From Platanthera guangdongensis (Eukaryota; Streptophyta; Magnoliopsida; Asparagales; Orchidaceae), in NCBI GenBank assembly GCA_039583875.1, contig CM077163.1, positions 229,764,646 through 229,828,645 of the forward strand: 64,000 bases of DNA, given 5' to 3'. Below are positions 54,501 to 64,000 of this stretch, piece after piece (positions within the stretch are counted from its first letter, which is position 1; every line of letters starts with the position of its first letter). Under the pieces are notes generated by a model that did no database searches, was not told the origin of the DNA, and saw only the letters and a program-made list of their open reading frames with translations. The translations under genes and the position numbers were made by a program.

Positions 54501-55985
54501 GAGAGATCAACCAGCCCTGTCAGCTAGTGAGAGCCTGACAGCGGAATCCATCCCGAGGTGAGACCTACCCCACCCTCCGAGAGATCAACCTGCCCTGCCA
54601 GCTAGGTGAGAGCCTGGAAGCGGAATCCATCTCGAGGTGAGACCTATCCCACCCTCCGAGAGATCAACCTGCCCTGCCAGCTAGGTGAGAGCCTGGCAGC
54701 GGAATCCATCTCGAGGTGAGACCTACCCCACACTCCGAGAGATCAACCTGCCCTGCCAGCTAGGTGAGAGCCTGTCAGCGGAATCCATCTCGAGGTGAGA
54801 CCTTCCCACCCTCCGAGAGATCAACCTGCCCTGCCAGCTAGGTGAGAGCCTGACAGCGGAATCCATCTCGAGGTGAGACCTACCCCACCCTCCGAGAGAT
54901 CAACCTGCCCTGCCAGCTAGGTGAGAGCCTGATAGCGGAATCCATCTCGAGGTGAGACCTACCCCACCCTCCGAGAGATCAACCTGCCCTGCCAGCTAGG
55001 TGAGAGCCTGACAGCGGAATCCATCTCGAGGTGAGACCTACCCCATCCTCCAAGAGATCAACCTGCCCTGCCAGCTGGGTGAGAGCCTGGCAGCGGAATC
55101 CATCTCGAGGTGAGACCTTCCCACCCTCCGAGAGATCAACCTGCCCTGCCAGCTAGGTGAGAGCCTGACAGCGGAATCCATCTCGAGGTGAGACCTACCC
55201 CACCCTCCGAGAGATCAACCTGCCCTGCCAGCTAGGTGAGAGCCTGACAGCGGAATCCATCTCGAGGTGAGACCTACCCCACCCTCCGAGAGATCAACCT
55301 GCCCTACCAGCTAGGTGAGAGCCTGGCCGCGTAATCTATCTCGAGGTGTGACCTACCCCACCCTCCGAGAGATCAACCTGCCCTGCCAGCTAGGTGAGAG
55401 CCTGGCAGCGGAATCCATCTCGAGGTGAGACCTTCCCACCCTCCGAGAGATCAACCTGCCCTGCCAGCTAGGTGAGAGCCTAACATCGGAATCCATCTCG
55501 AGGTGAGACCTACCCCACCCTCCGAGAGATCAACCTGCCCTGCCAGCTAGGTGAGAGCCTGGCAGCGGAATCCATCTCGAGGTGAGACCTACCCCATCCT
55601 CCAAGAGATCAACCTGCCCTGCCAGCTGGGTGAGAGCCTGGCAGCGGAATCCATCTCGAGGTGAGACCTTCCCACCCTCCGAGAGATGAACCTGCCCTGC
55701 CAGCTAGGTGAGAGCCTGACAGCGGAATCCATCTCGAGGTGAGACCTATCCCACCCTCCGAGAGATCAACCTCCCCTGCCAGCTAGGTGAGAGCCTGACA
55801 GCGGAATCCATCTCGGGGTGAGACCTTCCCACCCTCCGAGAGATCAACCTGCCCTGCCAGCTAGGTGAGAGCCTGGCAGCGGAATCCATCTCGAGGTGAG
55901 ATCTACCCCACCCTCCGAGAGATCAACCTGCCCTGCCAGCTAGGTGAGAGCCTGACAGCGGAATCCATCTTGAGGTGAGACAACT
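54500..55985 (-). repeat. Satellite subtype 2 of D
   Basis: About nineteen ~78-bp units with GAGATCAACCTGCCCTGCC, AGCTAGGTGAGAGCCTG and CGGAATCCATCTCGAGGTG. Units are much more alike than the subtype 1 units of F, suggesting recent amplification. A higher-order pattern of units with ACCTTCCCACC against ACCTACCCCACC is visible. Confidence 0.9.
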
Positions 55986-56208
55986 AGACATCAATGAGAG
56001 GTACCACCGGCCCTGCCCAGCTAGTGAGAGCCTAGACAATGGGACCGTCTCGGAGCAAAAGGACTAGGCATCTCAATCATACCTTTCTAAATCCTACATC
56101 CTCCAACGGGGAAAAATAGGTTACATGGTCCCCTGACTCAGCTGTTCAGGGGTAGCGCTTGTTACAAGATAGGAAAAAAAGAAAAGACCTTCCCAAGACG
56201 AGTCTTCT
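55985..56208 (-). other. Subtype 3 satellite unit and D post-protease spacer
   Basis: One to two units of subtype 3 (CAGCTAGTGAGAGCCTAGAC, GACCGTCTCGGAGCAAAAGG) then unassigned sequence up to the end of the protease frame. This is where RT would start in a complete Tat element. Confidence 0.65.
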
Positions 56209-57390
56209 TTAGGGGGCCTGGGCATGATGACCGTCTTCCGCTTCCTTCTCCTCGGACACTTCCATCCTGCTCAAGCTTTCCATGACCTTCTCAATCTCCT
56301 CTGCCTTGGCCAACCAAGAGATGGTGTTGACGGCCATGACGTAGCACTACCTTGCCATCCTGGAGTCTCCCTTGACTCTGACCTGGATCCCTCCGGAGCT
56401 GAACTTGAGGCATTGGTGGAAGGAAGATGACACACAACGGAAGGCGCTGATGAGGGGCCTTCCAAAGATGGCGTTGTAGCTGCTTGGAGCGTCAACAATG
56501 ACGAACCGGCAGTTCCTTGAAGCCCCTCCCAACTTTACTTGGAGTCCTACTCCACCTTCGACCTCCTTCATTTCTCCTGAGAATCCGAACAGCGGTACGT
56601 CCGAGGCCAACACCCTCCTTGGCTCTACCTTCATCTCGTCAAACGCCTTCCTGAAAACGACGTTGACGGAGCTTCCGTTGTCAACCAAGATTCGGGAGAC
56701 GGTGTAGCCCTCGATGGTCGTCTGGATGACCAGCGCATCGCAAAACGGATCCTCGTGATCCAGCAGGTCCTTCACCGAGAAGGTGATCTTCTCCCCCTGG
56801 GGCGGTGTCTGGGAGGTTGAGGCAACGCTCCTTCGATACATGACATTGAGGCTTGCCTTCCGAGTGGCCTCAACGCCCACTCCACCGTGGATCACTGCTA
56901 TACTGCCTCGGGGTCCGACATCGACCTGGTCATCACAAACATCATCAACCCCTCCTTGGGGCAGAACCTCTTCAACCCGCACTGGTGGCTGCAGCTGGGC
57001 AGGGCCTCTCGCCACCCTCACCTCCAGGAACTCGGGGCAGGTAGCTGTGGCGTGCCCCTCCGCCTGGTGGAAGTCGCAGTACGACAACTCCACCCTGACC
57101 CTTCTCCTTCCCTGGCGGTTCCTCCTCTCCCTTCGACCAATCTCCATCGCTTGTTGTGGTGGGGGTAGGAGCTGCCTAGGGGCTTGCCTCTGGAAGTTGA
57201 ACCTTCCTTGGCCCCCATGGAAGTTTCCCTCATCATGAGCATAACCTCTTCCCGGGCCCTGAGCGGGTCCTCCCTGCTGCCTCCAACCTGGTTCCAGACC
57301 CTCCCGAGCTCTCCGCTCCTCTCTCCTTCTTCCTTCCTGAGGTCTCGAGCATCCTTGCTCCTTCGACTCCGCCTCTGTTAGCTTTGCCAA
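56209..57390 (-). pseudogene. Tat-type gag C-terminus and protease of D
   Basis: The minus-strand frame begins KLTEAESKEQGCSRPQEGRR and carries a knuckle with C-x2-H-x4-H-x4-C residues (YCDFHQAEGHATATC), as in Tat/Athila gag. Then the protease: VIQTTIEGYTVSRILVDNGS and SSVNVVF, with DNGSS in place of DTG as in many Tat elements, and AIFGRPLISAFRCVSSSFHQ. A TAG at 56347-56349 replaces a residue before CY; the frame goes on with an acidic tail to a TAA at 56209-56211. The protein would stop before RT, consistent with a gag-protease-only element. Confidence 0.88.
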
Positions 57391-58247
57391 CTTCTTGACA
57401 AATGCCGGGTCAAGCTCATCTTAAAGAAGCCCTCCTTCAGCCCAACGGTGAAGGCCATCTGGAGAGCATACCCTGGCATCTCCTGGACCTCCAGGATCTC
57501 CCCTTGGAACCTGTCTACGTAACAGGCCAGCGACTCCTCGGCCCCCTACCTTATCAGGAAGATGGACTCAGGACTCCTCTTTCGCTTCTTGGAGGTGGAG
57601 AAGCGAAGCTGAAAGCTCCGGCTCAAGTCCTCGAACCCATAGATCGAACTCGGAGGGAGTTGATGGAACCAGTACCTTGCCTTCTCCTTCAGCGTGATCG
57701 TAAAGAGGCGACACTTGAAGGCATCCGTCATCGGACTGATGGAGACGGTATCCTCGAACCACTGCAGATGCTGGACGGGGTCATCCTTCCCCGTATTGTA
57801 AGCCATGTCTGGCTCTCTGAACCCCTCGGGAATGGGAGCTGAGATGATCAGCTCGCTGAAGGGTGACCCCCTAAGGGGTGGTCTCGCCACCTCCACTCGC
57901 GCAACCTGCCCGCCTGGGAGGTTGGCACTCGCTGGGCTAGAGAACAACTCCCGGCCAGTGAGGTCTCGCTCGACCCCATCTCCCATCCTCTCCTTTCCTG
58001 GCCTTCTTCCTGGTGCGCTTCCTTCTCCCCCTGCTGGGGTCATCTCGCATAGACCCCTGGGAGTCGACTCGTCGAGGGGGGGAGCTAGCTCCTGGGGGGT
58101 TGGGGTGGAGCTGCCACCCTGAGGAGCAATGCTTCGCAGCATCTCCATGATACCCTGGATGGAGGCCATGAACTCTTGCCTTCCCACAAAGGGTCCTGAG
58201 CTGGGGAGCTCGCCGAGATCATCACTACCTCCCAGACCTCCAGTCAT
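57391..58247 (-). pseudogene. Gag N-terminal and core region of D
   Basis: ATG at 58247-58245 starts MTGGLGGSDDLGELPSSGPF. The gag core has DMAYNTGKDDPVQHLQWFED and YWFHQLPPSSIYGFEDLSRS. A TAG near 57546 follows FLIR where F has Gln; the same frame then reads EILEVQEMPGYALQM. Around 57405-57425 about 74 bases present in F are missing, shifting the frame. Together the lesions inactivate it. Confidence 0.88.
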
Positions 58248-58302
58248 GACTCTCTCCCGAGATCTTTTGTGCTGGTCACTCTCCACGCTCACCGCACCAA
58301 AG

Positions 58303-58446
58303 TGTTGAAGCCAAAATTGACCTCTGTGGAGTTCGGGGTCCCTGGAAAGGGGTGACCTCACACCTACTACACTCAAGAGAATGTCATAGACCAAAGGATC
58401 AAGAAGCTAGAAACAGACCCTTGGCTCTAGCGCGGAGGTCCCACCT
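58303..58446 (-). repeat. 5' LTR of D, left piece
   Basis: Starts TGTTGAAGCC and stops at the copia C target site CACCT. It continues at 63666 beyond copia C and runs off the window. Confidence 0.9.
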
Positions 58447-58818
58447 TGTAGAAAGTAGTGAAAAAGAAAGAACAAACGGATAGAGTTTTGAATAATTGAA
58501 ATTTTATTATCCAAAAAAGATATCATTTACAAAGGTATGACCTCCCTTATATAGAATGGAGGAGATATGAGAGAGAGTATACAAACAATGTGGGACTAAA
58601 CATTTACAGTACAGAGCGGCTAGAAATAAAGGAGACCGCACAGGCCGCGCGGTTTAACAAATGGGTTAACCGCTCGGCAACTCCAGCAGGATAGAACAGG
58701 CCGCAATGGGCGACCGATAGACCGCCCGTTCTCCAGGCTCCAGAGTGAGACCGCCAGACCGCCCGGTCAACAAACCGCGAGACCAGACCGCAAGGCCGCC
58801 CGGTCTAATACTTCAACA
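58447..58818 (-). repeat. 3' LTR of C
   Basis: 372 bp with TGTAGAAAG and CTTCAACA ends; TATA box CTATATAAG retained (minus strand, ~58549). Confidence 0.95.
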
Positions 58819-58825
58819 CTCCCCC

Positions 58826-61800
58826 TCAAGCTGGAGCATAGATATCAATCATGCCCAGCTTGTCACAAATGTGGAAGAAGGAAGTAGAAACCGGCTTGGT
58901 GAAGATATCTGCCAATTCCTTGTCAGAGGTGACAAATGGAGTACAAATCTGTTTCTTCAAAATCTCTTCCCGAATGAAGTGACAGTCAACCTCTATATGC
59001 TTTGTTCTCTCATGGAAGACCGGATTTCTGGATATGTATATAGCGGCCTTGTTGTCACAGAACATAGGGAGAGGACAGTCATATACCTCGTCCAGGTCAA
59101 GCATGAGAGCCCGCAACCACTTTAACTCACACGTGGTTGACGCCATACTCCGGTATTCGGCTTCGGCACTGGATCTGGAGACAACAGACTGTTTCTTGCT
59201 CTTCCAACTCACGAGATTACCGCCAACAAAGGTACAAAAGCCTGATGTGGATTTACGATCGCCTTTGTCATCCGCGTAACTTGAATCTGAGTAGGCCTCA
59301 ACCCTCAGATGACCATTCTTCTGAAAGAGTAACCCTTTGCCTGGTGCTGCTTTGATATACTCTAAAATCTTCAGGGCGGACTGAAGATGGCAGTCCCTGA
59401 GAGCTTGCATAAACTGACTGACCTTGCCTACAGCATAGGCGATGTCGGGTCTAGTCACCGTGAGATAGATGAGTTTGCCTACCAAACGTCTGTACCTTGT
59501 GACATCAGATAGAAGAGGCGAGTCATCCGTCCACGTTTTGTCTTCGCCAACAGCCATGGGAAACCGAGCCGGTTTGGCACCTGTCAATCCTGCTTCTTGT
59601 AGAAGATCAAGGGCATACTTCCGTTGGGAGAGAACCAACGAGTCAGGTTTCCGAGAGATTTCTATCCCCAAAAAGTATTTCGGGGAGCCCATATCCTTCG
59701 TGACCAAGTGCTGACGGAGGTGCTTCTTCGTCAAGTCCACCCCATCTCAGTCATCGCCAGTAAGAAGAATATCATCCACATATACGGCCAAAACCACCAG
59801 TCCCGAGGCCGTTTTGCGAATGAATAAGGAGTGATCGGCCGAACTCCTTCGAAAGCCGATGGTAGCCACAATACCACTGAACTTGTCAAACCATGCCCGA
59901 GGGCTCTGCTTTAGGCCATAAATGGCCTTCTTCAAATGACATACACGTGTCTCCCCCTGAGCAACATACCCAGGAGGTTGCTCCATATAGACGTCTTTCT
60001 GAAGATCGCCATAGAGAAATGCATTCTTCACATCAAGCTGGGAAATAGCCCAATCCCGGTTAACAGCCACAGAAAGAAGAACCCGGATGGTGCTGAGGCG
60101 AGCAACCGGAGAGAAGGTATCAAAGTAATCAATGCCGTAAGTCTGAGTGAAGCCCTTGGCCACCAGCCGGGCTTTATAGCGACCCACAGTGCCGTCGGGG
60201 CGAAACTTCACAATGAAGACCCAGCGACAGCCAACCACATCAGTGCCCACGGGAGGAGGAACCAGGGTCCAGGTACCCCGTTCAGTAAGAGTAGTCATCT
60301 TCTCATCCATGGCAGACTTCCAATGAGGGAGAGCAAGAGCCTCCTGGTAGGTGCGGGGAGTAGTAGTAGCAGAGATAGCCAAGGCAAAACACCTGCGAGA
60401 AGGAGAAAGCCGATCATAAGAAACAACTGCCGCAAGCGGGTGTTGAGTACACGCCCGCACCTTTTTGCGAAGAGCAATGGGAAGATCCAGGTCGATGGGA
60501 GCGTCAGCGACGGGAGCGTCAGCGACCGGAGCGTCCGTGGCGGAGAAGGCTGGCCCGGGACTAGAGAGAGACAACGGCGAAGAGGAGGGAGGAGGGGTGG
60601 GTGGTGAGACAGACTGGGAAGGAGTCGGTGGAGGAGGATACGGAGGTGAGAAAACGTCGAGAGGCGTGGAAGGAACGGAGATATCAGAAGGAAGAGAAGA
60701 GGTAGGAGAGAAATAGGAAGCAGTCTCGAAAAAAGTGACATCCGCGGAGACAAACTGCTTGCGGAGAAGGGGGTCAAAGCAGCAATAGCCTTTTTGAGTG
60801 GTAGAGTACCCCAAAAAGACACACTTGGTGGAACGGGGGGAAAGCTTGTCGCGGGTAGCGGAGGGAGCATGAACAAAGGCCGTACAGCCAAAGACACGGA
60901 GAGGGAGAGGAAAAGGTTCCTTGTGGGGGTAGAGAATGGAGAAGGGGGTCTGGCCGTGGAGAACTGTGGAGGGAAGGCGATTGATGAGATAGCAGGCGAG
61001 GAGCACAGCATAGCCCCAGTAGGAGCGAGGGACGTGCATCTGCGTCATGAGAGTACGAGCAACATCAAGCAGGTGACGATTTTACGCTCCGCCACCCCAT
61101 TCTGCTGGGAGATGTAAACACAAGTCGTTTGATGAAGCAAGCCATGTTGGTGAAAGAAAGCGGAGAACTCATGATTCAGATATTCCTTGACATTATCAGA
61201 ACGTAAAACTTTAATAGAAATAGCAAATTGAGTCTGAATCATAAAATAAAATGATTGCCACACAGAAAAGAGTTCAGAGCGATCTTTTAACAGATACACC
61301 CAAGTACAGCGTGAAAAATCATCTATAAAAGTGACAAAATAGGAACTGCCCCGACCAACAGTGAGGGTAGGAGCAGGACCCCATACATCAGAATGAATAA
61401 GATCAAACGGGCGAGAGGAGCCACGGCCTTGCTACGGAGGGAAGGAGGAGTGATGATGTTTGCCAAGCTGACACGCATCACAGTTGAGCGGAGAACTGGT
61501 AGGAGGTAAGTGGGGCAGAAGCTGGCGAAGAATCCGAGGAGGAGGATGTCCAAGGCGAAGATGCCATTGAAGGAGATCTGTGGAGGAGGAGTAGGCGGAC
61601 AGAGCGGAAACATCGTCGAGGAAGTAGAGGCCGCCGCTCTCAGTCCCAGTAGCAATCGTCCGCTGGGTTCTCGGGTTCTGAAAAGAACAAGTAGTGGGAG
61701 TGAATAAGACGGAGCACTGAAGTTGCCGGCATAAAGTAGTAACTGATAACAAATTGCACAGGAACTTTGGGACATAGAGGGTGTCCTCCAAGCAAAGCGA

Positions 61801-62292
61801 TGGGGTGAGTTGAACCATGCCCGTCCCATGAACCGGGGACGGTGAACCATCCGCCACACGAACTGGGGGTAAGCGGTCATGTGTCTCAAGACGGGAGAAG
61901 CAATGAGGGTTGCCCGTCATATGATTGGTAGCACCGGAGTCAATCAGCCATTTACCTTGGGTAATGACGTGGGCACTACCTGACGTCGTGGCCACAGAGG
62001 CAGAGGGCCGAGAAGAGGCGGAGGCCGAAGAAGGAGCATCACCGGAAGGGCGAAGATGAGGATGTTTCTGCCAGCAGCGGTCAACAGAATGGCCGGTACG
62101 ACCACAATGAGAGCAGAGAAACCGGGATGAACCCAGTCCGCCGGAGGGGCCGCGGCTACCAGGGCCCCCCTCTGAGCTTGGTGAGCAAAGGAGTCCTGGG
62201 AAGGGGGGAGGCCAAAAGAGGCCGCTGGAGCAGCGAAGTAACAGCGGCAATGCGGGCCGCAACGGCATCCAAAGTAGGAGATTCCGCCTCAC
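58826..62292 (-). pseudogene. Copia C zinc knuckle, protease, integrase, RT and RNase H
   Basis: Reading leftward: knuckle CSHCGRTGHSVDRC, protease GKWLIDSGATNHMTG, integrase finger CDACQLGKHHHSSFPP followed by TAG (~61432), integrase core (VLRSDNVKEYLNHEFS, SQQNGVAERK), a one-base loss near 61080, LMTQMHVPRSYWGYA onward to RT ([13 protein letters not shown]) ended by TGA at ~59745 where A has CGA, then RT/RNase H to IDIYAPA. In a complete element gag and pol form one long frame. The stop codon of pol overlaps the polypurine tract. Confidence 0.92.
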
Positions 62293-62854
62293 CCAAGATC
62301 TGCTGGCGGATCATATCATAAGAATTCGGAAGACGAAGAAGATAACAAACAACCAGGAGTTCCTGGAAGTGTTTGTGCTGGTCGGCCAAGTCCGCGGAGA
62401 AGGGGCGATTCTGGAGGATTTCAGCACAAAGAGCCTGAACCTGCTGACAGGCCGCAGCAGGAGACATGGAAGGGCGGGCGAAGAGGTCCGCATAGAGAGT
62501 GTAAATGCGGGACGTCTGGCCCCCCGTCGAATAGAGAGCAGCGAGGTGAAGCCAGGCGGCCTTAACCGTCTCATCATGGCGAATGACGGGAAGGCACTCA
62601 TCAGAAATGCTGTTGGCCAGCCAGGTGCGGACAAGAGCATCACTCGCATCCCAGTCATCAAACTCAGGAGAGGTACGAGGAGGAGGGTCATCGGTGAGGT
62701 GATGACGCTTGCGTTGAGAGCGAAGGAGAAAAGTGAAAGAAACGCTCCAATCGGGATAGTTGGAGCCCACAAGCTTAGAAAGGGTGCCAAGGTTGCCCGA
62801 AGGAGGAGGTGGAGAAGGAGCTGCAGGAGTGGTGGTGAGATCGGAAGTAGTCAT
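62156..62854 (-). pseudogene. Copia C gag, frameshifted before the zinc knuckle
   Basis: 232-residue frame starting MTTSDLTTTPAAPSPPPPSG with NYPDWSVSFTFLLRSQRKRH, EFDDWDASDALVRTWLANSI, HHDE-like VIRHDETVKAAWLHL and LVVCYLLRLPNSYDMIRQQI. It is the best preserved gag of the family. A G-run near 62202 is one base shorter than in A, so the knuckle and pol lie in another frame. Gag core residues look intact, so it could still make a capsid-like product without the knuckle. Confidence 0.88.
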
Positions 62855-62887
62855 AGAAAACCAGCAAGAAACCGCAACGGATAGAAA

Positions 62888-63276
62888 AGGAAGAAGCCGC
62901 GCGAACAGAAGCGGCTAGAAAGCAGTCAAAGACACAGCGGGGAAGAGGTCACGCGGACTGAAAAGGTCGAGCGAATAGAAGAGAAGAGAAGAGGAGGCAA
63001 AAGGCAGCGACTAGAACAAGTCGCAGGCCTGGGCGAACAGAAGCAGGCCGCAACGACTAGGAAGTCGGAGAGGCAAGAAAGAAGCAGGAGCGCGGCGACC
63101 ACGAAACAGGTCGCGGCGACGAATAGCAGTAGGAGAGGAGAGGAGAACCAAGGAGAAGCAAGCCGCGCGAACAGGCAGCGGACAGAAGAAAGGCAAGCCG
63201 CGAGACAGGTCGCGAAAAGCGGAAACAAGCCGCGAGAAGCAGAGAGCGGACACAATCAGGAGGAAACGACCGTGTC
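62888..63276 (-). other. Untranslated leader of C
   Basis: Same type of AAGCCGCG-rich leader as A and B, between gag and PBS. No conserved frame. Confidence 0.6.
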
Positions 63277-63287
63277 CTCTGATACCA

Positions 63288-63660
63288 TGTAGAAAGTAGC
63301 GAAAAAGAAAGAACAAACGGATAGACTTTTGAATAATTGAAATTTTATTATCCAAAAAAAGATATCATTTACAAAGGTATGACCTCCCTTATAGAAAATG
63401 GAGGAGATATGAGAGAGAGTATACAAACAATGTGGGACTAAACATTTACAGTACAGAGCGGCTAGAAATAAAGGAGACCACACAGGCCGCGCGGTTTAAC
63501 AGATGGGTTAACCGCTCGGCAACTCCAGCAGGATAGAACAGGCCGCAATGGGCGACCGATAGACCGCCCGTTCTCCAGGCTCCAGAGTGAGACCGCCAGA
63601 CCGCCCGATCAACAAACCGCGGGACCAGACCGCAAGGCCGCCCGTTCTAATACTTCAACA
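63288..63660 (-). repeat. 5' LTR of C
   Basis: 373 bp. The promoter TATA has changed (plus strand CTTATAGAAAATGG instead of CTTATATAGAATGG). Confidence 0.95.
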
Positions 63661-63665
63661 CACCT

Positions 63666-64000
63666 CACACCCGGAAGGCTACCTGAGCTCTTCCCCTCCC
63701 TTACCAAAGGGCTAGGCTGGGCGCCTTGGAGAGCTCTCTCTACTCTACCAAGAAGAAGCTAAGGGAGGAGGAAGCTAAGAAAAGAATCCTCCCCAAAGGC
63801 ACCCAAGGGGGTCTATTTATAGTTTTTCAAATCCCATGGACCAAAATGGCCGAAAAGCCTCTAGGGCTAAAAAGCTCCGGGCCAATAGGAAACAACCACA
63901 CCGGGGGGTAAAGGGGTAAAAACCACCCCGCCCCTCATCCACCTAGGGGCCGAGCACAGGGGCGACGAGGGAAGGGGCGAGACCCCCGGCCTAGGCCGGT
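63666..64000 (-). repeat. 5' LTR of D, right piece (runs off window)
   Basis: Resumes CACACCCGGAAGGC as in the intact LTR at 52938 onward, with a TATA box inverted near 63818, and reaches the first hairpin minisatellite unit at the window edge. Confidence 0.9.

Larger units (their letters stand above)
58447..63660 (-). mobile_element. Ty1/copia element C (TSD CACCT)
   Basis: LTRs 58447-58818 and 63288-63660, TGTAGAAAG...CTTCAACA, with about nine substitutions and one indel. Perfect duplication CACCT at 58442-58446 and 63661-63665. PBS at 63277-63287 and polypurine tract at 58819-58830. All copia domains are present, making C the most complete family member, but pol has stops and frameshifts. 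Confidence 0.95.
52820..64000 (-). mobile_element. Tat-like Ty3/gypsy element D, pol-less, partial at window end
   Basis: 3' LTR 52820-53943, polypurine tract 53944-53959, satellite array to ~56070, protease and gag on the minus strand to 58247, weak PBS (58279-58302) and a 5' LTR starting at 58303, split by copia C and running off the right edge. No RT or integrase. LTR ends, gag and repeats match F, which has the opposite orientation. The outer right end is not visible, so its duplication cannot be checked. Confidence 0.9.

Noticed and set aside
54500..55985. CRISPR-like regular array
   Set aside because: Units are contiguous ~78-bp repeats without unique spacers, in a plant retrotransposon context.

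Overview
This is a window of a flowering-plant nuclear genome. Evidence for that: an intronless gene at the left edge of a plant-specific BED-finger/hAT-like protein family, LTR retrotransposons of plant type (Ty1/copia, Tekay/Del-like and Tat-like Ty3/gypsy), a PIF/Harbinger element with plant-type GT-AG introns, and several MITEs. I cannot name the species. Only the first ~2.1 kb looks like a host gene; nearly everything from about 2.8 kb rightward is transposable elements, many nested, whose borders can be fixed from target-site duplications (TSDs).

Layout. 1-2131 (-): partial BED-finger gene, running off the left edge, with a CT-rich leader to ~2470. 2471-10770: AT-rich spacer with small DNA elements (2828-3023, 4023-4220, 4713-5363, a hAT MITE at 6094-6653 with 8-bp TSD, a deleted hAT element at 8259-9260 with 8-bp TSD) and a GC-rich unclassified block. 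10774-19064 (-): decayed copia element J (TSD CTCCC); its 3' LTR is split by a PIF/Harbinger element (10828-14838, TSD TAA) and its gag by a solo LTR (16467-17569). 19589-39691 (+): Tat-like gypsy element F (TSD ATCAC), holding a Tekay/Del-like gypsy element E (21749-30552, in gag) and a 5.26-kb solo LTR G (32655-37914, TSD GGTTG, in the satellite array). 40199-52819 (-): old copia remnant M/L carrying solo LTR H (40672-51411), which carries copia A (40945-50994, TSD ATATT), which carries copia B (42862-47630, TSD GAGTA). 52820-64000 (-): Tat-like element D, same family as F, whose 5' LTR holds copia C (58447-63660, TSD CACCT).

How the parts relate. A, B and C are one copia family. A and C have LTR pairs about 97% identical by eye and carry stops and frameshifts; B has LTR pairs I could not tell apart, yet lacks the gag capsid region and has two pol frameshifts, so it is best explained as mobilised by proteins supplied in trans. 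F and D are gag-protease-only elements: where reverse transcriptase and integrase should lie they have arrays of ~78-bp repeats, and F and D have amplified different repeat subtypes. Solo LTRs N and H share the LTR ends of this family. The Harbinger element looks nearly complete, but its Myb-like gene is broken and the catalytic-glutamate block of its transposase is read in the wrong frame. No RNA genes, CRISPR arrays or bacterial features were seen. The most novel observations are the gag-less recent insertion B, the pol-less satellite-bearing Tat family, the frame-patched Harbinger transposase, and the palindrome-rich LTR promoters.
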